Below, in pieces: positions 50,854-63,200 of a DNA stretch of 64,000 bases. Where the stretch lies: the NCBI RefSeq assembly GCF_000308675.1, contig NZ_BAGE01000046.1:271017-335016 (forward strand), in the 5' to 3' direction. A program made the translations under genes and the position numbers. The stretch is from Nocardia paucivorans NBRC 100373. GTDB taxonomy: Bacteria; Actinomycetota; Actinomycetes; Mycobacteriales; Mycobacteriaceae. Position 1 is the first letter of the stretch; every line of letters starts with the position of its first letter. The notes under the pieces are model-generated. The model was not told the DNA's origin, ran no database searches, and saw nothing but the letters and a program-made list of their open reading frames with translations.

Positions 50854-53800
50854 TCAGTGCGGTCCGGCCGAACCGGTGACGAAACCTTCGTCGGTGTCAT
50901 CGGCCGCAATCAGGTTCTCGCCCACACCCTCACCAGGGCGAACCAGTTTCCCAGCGCTGTCGAAAACGATGCCCAGCACCGTGGTCACACCCCGATCGGC
51001 GCAACCGTCCAGCCACTCTCGGATCTCGTCCTCATCGACCCATACGTATTCCACGTCGTCGACCATCTCGAATACCACGGCATGTCCGGATTCGTCGGTC
51101 GTCACCGCGAACGCGTGATCACCGGAGGAACCGAAGCGCATCACCCCCGCGACCGCTCCTCCGTGGCGGTGCACATGGGCCACGGTCTGCTCCAACGAAC
51201 CGAGTACCACCGCATCGCGCCGCCAGTGCGCGCCCAGCTCCGTCGCGAATCGGCCTCTGTCCAGCCCGCGTGCCCGCACCAACGCGTTATCGGTCACGCC
51301 GGCCGGTTCCCGACCGGTTACCCGCCGAACGAAATCGCCGACGACCCGAATCACACCGGGGGCGCAGTTCTGTGGCCAACGGTCGCGGGCGCGAGCCATA
51401 TCCGACAGACCGTTGTCGTTTTCATCGGCGTCCAGGTTCGCCCTCGTCACCGTCTCCGCGAGGTCGGTGTCGAATTCGTGCCCGAGACGCTGCAATTCGA
51501 ATTCGCGCCGCAGGAGGGTGTCGTGGTAGTCGAGTAGGGACAGCAGTTGTTGGTAGCGCTCCGCCGGCCGTGCTTTTTCCATCGCCCACAGTCGGGGTGA
51601 CATCTCGTCGGGATCGGTCACCCACACCGGTAGTTCGACATTCGGTGCCAGTTGCTCCAACTGCCGAGCACTCAGCGATTCCGGGTCGATCCCGAACCAT
51701 TGGACCAGCCGTTCGCGCGTATCCCTCAGGAGGTCACGCAAACGCTCCGGGACGGTCGGGTCCTGGAGTAGCTCGAGCGCGGTCAGCCCGTAATCGGCCC
51801 AGTCGACCAGCTTGTCCCGCACGGGTTCCGGCAGCGGCATGCTTCGCCGGCGCGCCACGAGTTCACCCGCCGCCGCGTTCAGGCGATCCGCGTCGGCCGC
51901 GAAATGCGCGAATTCCTCGGTCGCACCCGGAAGTTGCTGTTGCGCCCGCTGATACGACGCGAGCAACGCCGGCTCCAGGGAGTCGATCCGTTGCAGGCGC
52001 GTATCGGCGAGTTCGAAGGCCTCGATGGCGGCCATGGTGTCGTAGGCGCGCGAGAACCGTTGCGTTGCCTCGGCCAACCAGGGGGACTCTTCCGATTCGG
52101 CGAGTACTTGCCGCACCCGGACGTTCACGGTCAGCTCGTCGGCGGAGATACCGAGCCGGCCGGCCAGAATCGCCCGTTCCCGAGCGAGTTCGCCCGCCCA
52201 TTGCGCCCGCAACGCAGATCCCGGTCGCACGATATCCGCCGCCGTGCGCGGACCGAACATCACATCCAGGCGTCTGCGGGCACTACGACGTTCGTCACGA
52301 ACGATATCGCGCAGTTCCACCAGCCGATCTCCCGGCAGACCGGGCACGGTCTCGCTCGGGGAACCGGGTGGGTCCGCTTCCGACGAAACGGTGGAGTGAT
52401 CGGGGGCGCCGCGCGGTTCGTCCGGGTCGCTCGCCTCGAGGAATTCCGCCGCGGCGGGTTCGAGTTCCGGAACCGAGTCCTCGGTTTCCGGAGCGGATGG
52501 CACGAAACGGTCGAAATAGGACAGCAATCGGGCGTCGAGCAGCGCCGCAGGGACCAATATCTCCCCGATACCGTGTCCCACCAGGTGGATTCCCGGCATC
52601 TCGATACCGGTTGTCTCCGCGTAATACATCCGGTATCGGATCAGGTCGACCAGATCCGATACCGGCCCGTCGACCTCCCGCCCCTGCCATACCAGGGCCG
52701 CGGTCAACCTTTCGGGATCGGACACGGACAGCTCCTGATGGTGGTCCACCGCTCGCTGTAGGCCCGCTTCCAGTGTTTCCGGGGTGGACCGACCGCCCCA
52801 CACGTGCACGACCAGACGCTGCGCGAACGCTATCGAACCGATCCCCACACAGTGGGTCGCACCGTCGGTGCCGGCCATCGCCAACACCCGTAGCAGCTCC
52901 TGCCCCGGCAACCGATGCGCCCAACGGGAGGCGAGATTCAACACCCGCACCATCTCTTCCCGATATCGCATGGCCCGGTACGCCGCGGCATCGCCCTCGG
53001 TGATCGCCGCGGCCCGCGCCTCGGCCAGTTCCCGGCCGAACAGGATCATCTGCGCCTGGTGGCGGGTGTCGAACGGGATACCCGCGAGATCCGCGATGCG
53101 CTCCGGCGCCAATACCAGCAGCGCCTGCTTCGCCGGTCCCGCCTCGTCCCACACCGAGGCGACCGCCCTCGGGTCGTCACCGGTCTGTTCCAGGTCCAGC
53201 AGCGCGAATCCCGCGAGCACATCGGCCTCTGACGGGAGAGCCACCTGTAGGACATCCCAGCCCGGTTCCGGCTCGACCGAATCGAATTCGCCGGCGAAGT
53301 CCGGCTCGGCCGTGGCGGCGAGCACCACATCACCGCCCTCGCCCCGTCCCACGAGGTGGACTGCGGGTCGATCCGGACGGTTCGCGGCGGATTTTCTTAT
53401 GTCGTTGCACTCGGTGGCCAGCCGGATCAGCTCGGCGCTGTCGTGCCGGACGCGGTATTCGAGGATCCGGGCCCAACTCTCGGTGGGGGCGGTGGTCAGG
53501 TCGAAGGTGAACAGCCCGACCATCGCCACCGAACCGCGCGCATCGCGTTGTTGCCCGAAATACTCGACGGCGGAAGCGACGTCGTCGTAGAGATCATCCT
53601 GGTCTGCGACCGTTTCGGGGACATAACAGATCAGGGTTTCGGCGGCACGGATATCACCGAGCTCGACCGGGACCAACAACCGTCCCCGAATCGGCGACGA
53701 TTGCGCCTCGGCGGTGTCGGGTAGGTGCCGCGCCGACCGCACTCGTACTCGCACATCCACGGAGTCCAGGTATTCGGTCAGCGCGGCCCGAATCGTTTCG

Positions 53801-54259
53801 ACGATTTCCGTGACGGTCGTCTCCCTGACCCGGAAATCGGGAGCCGGGCCGTTCGGTTCGCCACCCGGAAGATCCAGCGCATGACCGTGTCGGTCGAAGG
53901 CCGCGGCCCAGATACCGTCCGAACCATCGGTATCGGTGTCCGCGAAGTCCTCGAATCTTCCGAACAGACCCTTGCCCGGGTCCTGGATCTCGATCCAACC
54001 GTCACTCCCGGACTCGTCGTACCGGTACGCGTGGCCGCTCGCGCCTCGTCCCGCGACCTCAGGACCCTTTGACCACCACCAGCACCGATACCCCGTCGCG
54101 TGCCGCGGCGGGCAGGTCGGCCACCAATTCCCGTATCGCGGCTTCGAGCCCGCTATGGGCCCGCTGGGGATCGACCGGGAAATACGACAGCGAACCACCG
54201 GCATCGGCGGCGAAATCGGTGGCCCACATACCTTGCAGCCCGACCCGGCGGGTCGTCAC
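50854..54259 (-). CDS. Large papain-like multi-module protein, interrupted by a +1 frameshift
   Basis: About 1,134 residues if a +1 shift occurs near 54062. The likely start GTG 54259..54257 overlaps the stop of the giant gene upstream (GTGA). The first ~65 codons end in a TGA at 54061..54059; one frame on, the same module continues with its His (codon 54031-54033, ASGHAYRYDE), so the two parts belong together. Its Cys half is missing. Next come two related ~230-residue blocks, each with a glycine turn (HLVGRGEGGD, HLVGHGIGEI), and a long coiled helical stretch. The C-terminal papain-like toxin/glutamine-deamidase-type module has Cys in WPQNCAPGVI (51363-51365) and His in GDHAFAVTTD (51115-51117). 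No signal peptide. Confidence 0.7.
54059..54068 (-). other. Frameshift site (+1) inside a conserved module
   Basis: Minus-strand codons GTC AAA GGG TCC TGA end frame A; reading GGG, skipping T, then CCT GAG gives KG|PEVAGRGASGHAY, which restores the expected module spacing. It may be an assembly indel, a true null mutation, or programmed shifting at a stop codon. Confidence 0.6.
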
Positions 54260-57200
54260 CACGGCCTGGTTGCCGGCTCCCCGTCGATATCACCGCCGCT
54301 GTCGTTTCGGGGTGTACCGGCCGGGTCCGGGCCGACCAACGGTTCGGTGGGGTCCGGCTCCGGACCGGTATCGGCGCGACTTCCACCCGGTGGGTCGTCT
54401 TCCTCGCCGAAATGCAACGCCAGGTCGCCCTGGTCGCTGCCGATGGCGACATTGTCGATGGTGACATGGATTTCTCGGGTGCCTCGCGTTCCGGAAAGCA
54501 CCATGGTGACCACGCCATCGGCCCCGATCAATCGGGGAGCACGGCCCGAATCCGTACCGGAGGTCCGTTCGACGACGGTGTCGATCGCATGAGCAACCTG
54601 CCGTTCGGGCCAACCGGTCATCAGTGCGGGTAGCAGCAACTGCGCCAATTGCGCTCGTTCCGGCCGGTCGCGGTGGAGCCGGGTGCGCACCGTCACCGCG
54701 GCATCCGCCACCTCGATATCCAGCAGCGGGCCACCGTTCATGTCGCGAACTCGAATACGGTGGCTCGTGCCGAGCCGCTCCAACGGCCACAGCCGGACTT
54801 CCTTGTGTGCCAACACCCGGTCGAGTACCGCGGTGAGCGCGGTGCGGCCGTCGGCGTCGAGATCCGGTATCCGGCCGAGGGTATCTCCGATCCGTGTGGC
54901 CGGATCCAAAGGTGCGGTGGGGTGGGCCTGTGCGTCGAGCTGCCGGGCGTGAGCCTCCCGTTCCGCCAGGAGCTCTGTCGCTCGGACAACGGGGTCGACG
55001 GCCAGGAAGCGTTCACACATGGTGATCACTCGGTTGTCGCTCGGGGATTCACCGCCCCTGACCGGCGGCTGCCACCGCGCCTTCTCCACCAGGTCGTGGG
55101 CTCGCTCCACGGTGATCTGCGCCGGTTCGATCTTCAGGAGTTTCGCCAGTTCGTCCCGTATCTCGTCGCGTTCCCGCGTCAACGTGTTCAACAGCGGCGT
55201 TCCCGGCCGCACCTGGGTGGGGTCGAGGGAATACTCGACGGCGAGCCGATCGCATTCGTCCCGCTGGAGATCGGCCTGCTCGTAGGCGTCGATCACCTCG
55301 TCGAGCAGCCTCACCCGGGCATCCCAGCGATGGTGGGTCTCGAGGAGTGCGACGCGGTGCCGGCTCGGGGGGTCGTAGGCGCGGTGCAGCAGTTCCAGCT
55401 CCACGGAACCGGGCTCGGGTAGCTCCGGTCCCATATCGGCCAGGGCGGTGTGGTTCTGCGCCCGGCGCGCCCGCGCCTCCTCCTGTTCCCGGACCAGCGC
55501 GGTCAGCCGCCCCTGGATATCGAGCTCGGCCTGCGAATCGACAACCGCCCCCGATGCTTGCACGGCGGTGTCCACCCCCTCGACAGAGGCGGGGGCGCGA
55601 TCGCGCCCGTGCGCGTCATCCCAGGCCCAACCGTAGAAGTCGGCGTAGGTACCACCGGCCAGTCGCGGGCCGATGTGCTCCAGCAGCGGGCGCACGGCCG
55701 CGATCCCGACATTCCAGGCAACCGTGACCTCGTCCGGGGACGGCGGACCGTCGGGAGCGACGACATCGAGAGACCGCAAATAGGCAGCGGTGTAGGCGAG
55801 CTCCACCGCATCGGGTGGGTCGGTGTCGTGGCCGGCTTCCCGCAGCTGCCGCATCGCCTCCGCACGCCCGGCCAGCGCCTCCGCCTCCTGGTCGAGACGC
55901 CGCCGCACATAGTCCGCGCGGGTGGACATCATCAGCTCCCGCGCGGCCGTGCCGTCGGTGCGCGTTCGCTCCTGGTGGACGTGGAAGGCGCCCGCGACCA
56001 TGGCGGCGGCCAGTTCGGCGTCGGAACCGCCGATATCGAGCACCAAGGCCTTCCTGGCCGGGTACAGCCGGTCGTCGGTGTTCACCTCCAAGAGCACCTG
56101 AATATCGTTGTCACGCAGAACACCGTCGGCCCAGCGACCGGTCACCGTCTCCCGCAGTATGTGCCGGACCCGGCGTAGACGCCGCTCCGCGGCCTGTTCG
56201 GCCAGATTCAGCCAGGGGACCTCGGGCAGGTCCGGTACGGGGCGCGGCTCCGGCGTTCCGACATAGCTCAGCCATACACCGCCGTTCCAGTCGACGGAAG
56301 CGGACAGATACACGCATCCACGCGTCGCGAGGTCGGCCGATTCGGGGTGAGCGGCGATCGCGGCGTCGCGCAACTCGGCATGTCCACTGCCATCGGCCAC
56401 GACGAACAGGCGCGGATCGTCACCGTCGATCGCCGCGACGTGATCGGTCAATATCCGACCAGGCTCCTGACTCAGCACATCGTCGAGCACATCGCGGGCC
56501 GCCAACGCCTCGGCCTCCGCGCTCCGTGCGGCCACGTCCCGCGCCGCGGTCGCACGCCAGGAGACCAGGTCACGCAGGATCAGTGTGGCGTGCTCGCGAC
56601 GTCGGGCGTCGGCGGCCGAAACCGGTTCGGGCGTAGCGACACGCTGCCGTTCCAGCTCCCGTTCGAGGGCGCGATCCAGCCGAGCGAGGTCTCGGTGGGC
56701 GGCGGATCGAGCCATGGCGGCCCATCGGATCTCCTGCCTTCGTTCATCCGTGGTCGGTGTGTGCAGCTTCGCAGAGTCGGCGAATTCACGAGCGAAATCC
56801 CACCTGTCTTCTGCCTGCCGCACGTAGTACTCCCACTCTCCGGTCGAGTGGAGATATTCGAGCAGGGCCTCGACACCGGCCTCGTATCCGATGGCCTCCT
56901 GCTGCGCCACGGCGAGATCCGGCCGCAGCTCCGCGGCGTCCTCGACAGCCTCGAGATAGGCCATTCGGAAGATATCCAACTGGGTTCGGTACCCGTCCGC
57001 GAGCACGACGTCATAACCGAGCTCTTCCAACGCCAGAGCCACCAGGGCCTCACTGGCGTATGCTCGGGCCTCTTCCCGCAACCTCGCCTCGATGTACTCG
57101 TCACGAGACATCGTGTACGGGCTCGCCAGGGAATTCTGGTGGAAGTCGAGAGCGTGCCGATTCTCATGGATCAGAGTTATCGCCTGGCCGAGCAGACCCA

Positions 57201-60200
57201 TGCCATGCTTCTGGATGAGGCTCGTCATCTCGGGACCGTCGAAGTAACCGGTCAATCCACCGGTAATCCGACCTACATGTCGAATCTTGACGAACGACAG
57301 CAGTTGAGCCACCCATTCCGACCCGGCCTCGTCCAAGAGCGCCCGCACCAGATCGGCGACGGTATCCGCCGAAAGACCCACCGCGAAATCGAGTTCGCCC
57401 GCCTCGACCGGACGACCACCGGACAGATCGATCGAATTGCCGTCCGGATCGAAGGCAACCGCCCATACACCCCGCAGCTCCGCGGGTCCGGCCGAGTCCT
57501 CGAACACCCCGGACACCCCCCTGCCCGGATCTTCGATCCGTATCGCGCCGTCCCGATACACCAGCCGGAACACATGCCCGAGGTCATGGTGTTCGTCGAT
57601 CTCACCGGCACCGATGAACACCAGCGCCGAAGCTCCCTCCCGCCGGGATTCCGGCAATGACCGCAGCGCATCCGCAACGCCCCGATACGGATGTGCCGAA
57701 CCGGCCTCGAACCGTCGCACCGACGCGGGATCCCCATTCGCGATATGCAAGATGTCCATCACCGCCAGGCCGCGAAGGGCGATTTCCTCCGCCGTGGGCA
57801 GCGCATCCCGATTCACCCACGGCAATAGCTCCAATACCAATCGCCCACACTGGTTGGCGATGTTCTGCGCCTGGCGGGCGCCGGTCGAATCGGACGGTGC
57901 GGTGCGGGCGGCGCCACCGTCGCCGACGGCCGGTGCGGGCTCGGTGGAACCATCGCGGCCCTCGGCGGGGGATGCGATGCTCCTCAGCGCATCCTTCGGG
58001 GTGGGGACCGATGGCGGCGGAGGCGATACCACCGGTGGAGCCTGCGACGGCGCATTGAGAGCCGCGTGGTCCGCTCCGACGGTGTGCAGCCCATCGACGA
58101 GACCGGTTTCCCGGTACGGAGTCGCTTTCCTACCACGCTTGCGCTCGACCGCGGCCGGGCGCGCATTCGGACGGTGCGGCTCGGGCGGCACCGACGTCGC
58201 CGATCCCCACTTCGACCGGAGGTTTTCGGCCAGATCCGCGCGATCCGACGAGATCCACCGGTACTGCTCCGGTTCGGGCGTGGCCCAACGGTCCAGTCCC
58301 AGCGGTTGCCATATCTGCTCGATCTCCGCCCGGATGGAACGCAGCTCGGCGAGGTCGCGACCCAGACGATGCATCGGAGCCACACGCTCCAGATCCGTGA
58401 TCAGCGCCGTCAACCGCTCCGGCCGGAGGATATCGAGAACCGCCCGAAATCCGTCTCCGGATATCTGTTTCCACGATGGGAAACCGGCTCGGTCGAGACG
58501 CTCGCCGGTGGCATCGAGATTTTCCGCCCTCGACATCCGCTCCGCCACATGGGGTATGTCCCGTTTCGCTATCTGCGCCAACAGCCCATATACCGCTCCG
58601 GCCGGGTTTTCCCTCGACAATGTGTGCAGGGCAAGGGACACCCACAGCACCGCGAAATCCACCTGCTCGGAAGCGAGCACCAATCGCCTCCGGGTGTCGA
58701 GCAGCTGTTCATCGCCCTCGCCGAAGTAGATGAGGCCCTCCCGTACCTTCTCATCCGCGAACAGCGACCAGTCGGATTCCATCGACCAGTCCCGGTACCG
58801 ACCACTTGCCTCGAAGAAGTCCAGACGAGTCCCCTCGTAGTCTCCCTCCACCATCAGGGTCGCTTCCCGAGCTTTGGGTACGCCGGTCACCGTCATCGTT
58901 ACGGTCGAGTCGGCGCGTAGGGCGAGAGTCGATACGGCGAACCCTATCCGCAGGCGCGCCCGCTCGATATGGTCTCGAACCTTCCATCCGCCCATCACCG
59001 ACTTGACCAGCCATTCGACCAGTTCCGGCGTCTCCTGCCCGCTGCCCTTCTTCAGATGCAGTTCGGCCTGCAACCGCGGCACCGGCCCGTCGGTCGCCGT
59101 CATCCGCAACAGCAGCCTCTCGGTGGCGGAATCGAATATCTCGACCATGTGGTCGCCCGCGGCGTTCACCGACTCCCGTCGCTCGATACCTCCGTCGGCT
59201 ACGGCACTGGCCGGCAACACCGCGACCATCGACAGTCGAGAACGTGGATTCCATTGGGAATTGCCGCGATTACCGGACGGTTCACCTCCGTACGGAGGCT
59301 TCCACCGGCGGCGCGACGCGGCTTGGCCGACCAGGAAGTCGCTGTCGCGCAAACGCACACCGTCCCCCGCATCGGGCATCACCGCCGGACCCACCTGCTC
59401 GCCCCGGTGATCCAGGAACAGCGCCGCGATACCCTGATCCGCCGGGATGGTGTGTGGGACGAATTCGGGCCGGAACACCCCCGCGCCCGGGTCCCGCAGT
59501 TCCACCCGCACGGTCCCATCCCGCTCCACTCGGCGCACCAACCAGAAGGCATGGCCGAGAGCGCCGTGCTCATCGGTCCCCGGCACCGCCGGAACGAACA
59601 CCACCACGGCGATGTTCTCGCCGCTACCGTCCCCGCGCCGATCCAGTTCCTCCCCCCATGCCCGCAACCGGGCATCCGCCTCGGCGATATCGCTCAGGAT
59701 CCGCGCCCGCTGCCCACCCAGTACCGACTCGATATCGCCGACCCAGGTCCCGGCAAGATCTCCGCGCTGCGGCACCCGGCCGAACGTACGCCCGTATTCG
59801 GTCTCGATATCGGCGACCACCAGCGGGCCACACCGATCGGGTTGCCGGGTCGGTGACGATTCCGACCGTCGATACGGCGCCAATTCCCCCGGCACCTCCT
59901 CCGGAGCCGACCTACCCGTCACGACATCGGCACCACGCCGCGTCGAAGAACCGGGAAGGTCGAGGGCCGACGCCGACCGCCCGATCGCGGGAGGCCCACC
60001 CACGTTCGATTCACCGGTTCCGTCGACGACGGCGGCCTCGAGCAGTTTCCGGGCCAGCTTCTGGGCCATGCGGGACCGCAACGAGCCGGTGGATTCGGGA
60101 CTCTTACCCAGGCGGACCGCCAACTCACCGCGATCGGTGATCCCCTCCCCGAACCACAGCTCACCCAAACGGCGTTCGCTCTGCGAATTCAGCCCTTTCG

Positions 60201-63200
60201 CGAGTTCCATCAACAACGCGCGCGGCGCCCGATCGACCAACTCCCGCGCCCGCCCGGTCGAGAGACCGGAGCCGGCACCGAGCTCCCGCAGCTCGGCGAG
60301 GAAAGCCCGAACCTCCGGCGTATCGGGCACCGCCGAAGGTCCTCGCACCGAGCCGGACGCATCCCCCGGAAACGAGCGATCGCCATAAAAATCGGCGAGT
60401 TCGGGCTTGAAGCGCAACATGGCCGAACGCATGGTCTCCGATGGAATGTCGAATGCGTCGCGCACCCTATCCAGGTGCGCTCTTCCGACCCGCTTGTTTC
60501 TCTCGGTGAAACCGACAAAAACATCGCTGACGCCGAGGCGTTCGGCGAATTTCAGCCGAGTCAGTCCGAAAGCCTTCCGGACCGCCACCAACCAGTCCCC
60601 CAACGACTCGAATCGGTCGTCCATCGGATCCGGAAGCGACTCGACAAAATAACCGGCGAGATCAGGGGCGAAACGCTCGGCTGCCGCCCGCAGGGTAGCG
60701 ACCGGAAGATCGAGGACCGCACCGAACGATCGCAGATATTCGACGGTAACCGAACGCGAACCGGTTTCGACGGATTGGACAGCACGCCCGGACCACCCCA
60801 TCGACTTGGCGAGTTGCTGCTGGTTGAGTCCATGATATGTCCGGACCGCACGCATCCAGTCGATCAGCGACTCGTGGTCAGGATGACGCGGATCGGTGAT
60901 CGATGGATTCGAAGGATCCGCAACAGGTCGCGAATCCCGCAACGCCGCCGCCAATTCACCGACGGCCCGACGCACTTCCACATCCGATTCCCCGGCCCGT
61001 ATCCCCAACCCGAACCGCCGCCACAACAACTGGCCGTCCTCCGCCGATACTGCGCCCATTGCTCGCTCGATATCGGCATCCTCGGCCGCGACAACCAACC
61101 ACCGCGCCTCGACCAACCCGGTATCCCCTGCCGTTACCTCCGCAACGGCCGCCCGTATCCGTTGCATCAGATCCGTATCGAGGCGCATCGGACCGGTGGC
61201 CAGACCCTCGACCACCGCATCCGCGGCGCCACGTAACCTATCCCGAACAGTCCACGTGCTGCGCCCCACCTGCGCGGCTATCTCCGGTACCGTCCGTCCC
61301 TGACCGAGCAGTTCGATGACTTCCCGATGCTCCGGACGAATCAGTTGGGCCGCTGCCTCTCGCGCCAACAACGGATTTCCACGCAAACCGGCTTGAACGA
61401 CGGAGATCGGATCGATGCGACCGGCGGCGGCAGCAGCGGCGGCAATTCGGACAGGTATGGGTGGCAGTATGGTGGCCAATTCGAGTACGGCCTGCTGTTC
61501 CAGCCTGATCATCCGTTTGTAATGGATCCCTACCTCGGCTGCCGTCTGCTTCAGCGTCAGACCTTCCAAAAAGTGCAAGGCAGCGCCGTCTCTCTGCTCC
61601 TCGGGCAGCGTCTTGATCGCCTCCACCAACGCGGACCTGTCCACCACACTCGCGATGCGCACATAGACTCGCGCAACTTCCGAAGGCAACTCCACGCCGC
61701 CATCGATGACCCCATCCACACCACTGTGAGTGATCTGGTCGACGGCGAAATCGTCACGATCGGCAGAAGAATCGAAGAAAGCACCGACGAGACCAGGGGC
61801 AAAATGCTCGACTGCTTCCCACAGAGTAACGACCGGAATACCAAGGGCCGCACCGAACGACCGCAGATATTCGACGGTAACAGACCGTTGACCGGCCTCG
61901 AAGCGCATGATGGATCTCTCGGACCGCCCCACCAACTCACCGAGCTGTCGTTGGGTGAGCCCATGATTCCTCCGGATCACACCCATCCAACCGCCCAGCG
62001 ACTCGTGGTCGGGGTGGTGTGGATCGGTGATCGGCAGATCCGCAAGCTCCATACCGGATCGCGAATCCCGTAACGCCGCCGCCAACCCATCGACGGCCCG
62101 CCGCACCTCCACATCCGATTCCCCGGCCCGTATCCCCAACCCGAACCGCCGCCACAACAACTGGCCGTCCTCCGCCGACACCACCCCCAACGCCCGCACG
62201 ATATCGGCATCCTCGGCCGCAGCGATCAATTCACGCACCTCGACCAACCCGGCCTCGTCCGTCCCCGCCAACACCGCTGAAGCGGCCGACCGTACCCGCT
62301 GCACCATATCCGGATCGAGGTTCACCGGACCGATGGCCAGGTCCTCGACCACTGCCTCCGCGGCACGCCGCAACCACTTCAAAGGGGGTGGCTCGGAGCG
62401 TCCTGTCTGCGCGATTATCTCCGGTACCATCCGCTCTCGAATGAGCAATTCGACGGCTCCCCGGTATCGCGGATCATTCTCCCGAGCAACGGCCTGCCGC
62501 ACCGTCGCCGGGTCCACATGAAGACCGAGTCGAACCACGGATACCGGATCGACGCGGCCGGCGACGGCAGCAGCGGCGGCGACTCGCAAGGGGATGGGCG
62601 GCAAGATCCCGGCCAACTCGACCGCGGCCTGCTGCTGCAGCCGGAGCATTCGAGGCAGTTCGATCCCCGTCTCGGCCGCCGCCCGCGCCGACGACAGGCC
62701 CTTTACGAAGCACACGTCGGCGACGGGCCGCAGTTCCTCGGGCAGTGCATTGATCGCCTCCACCAACGCGGACCTGTCCACCACACTCGCGATACGCACA
62801 TAGACTCGCGCAACTTCCGAAGGCAGCCCCTCACCACCCTCGGCCACCTGGTCGACGGCGAAATCGTCGCGATCGGCAGAAGAATCGAAGAAAGCACCGA
62901 CGAGACCAGGGGCAAAATGCTCGACTGCTTCCCGCAGAGTAACGACCGGAATACCAAGGGCCGCACCGAACGACCGCAGATATTCGACGGTAACAGACTG
63001 ATGGCCGGTCTCGAAGCGCATGATGGACCTCTTGGACCGCCCCACCAACTCACCGAGCTGTTGTTGGGTGAGCCCATGATTCCTCCGGATCACACCCATC
63101 CAGCCGCCCAGCGACTCGTGGTCGGGGTGGTGTGGATCGGTGATCGGCAGATCCGCAAGCTCCATACCGGATCGCGAATCCCGTAACGCCGCCGCCAACC

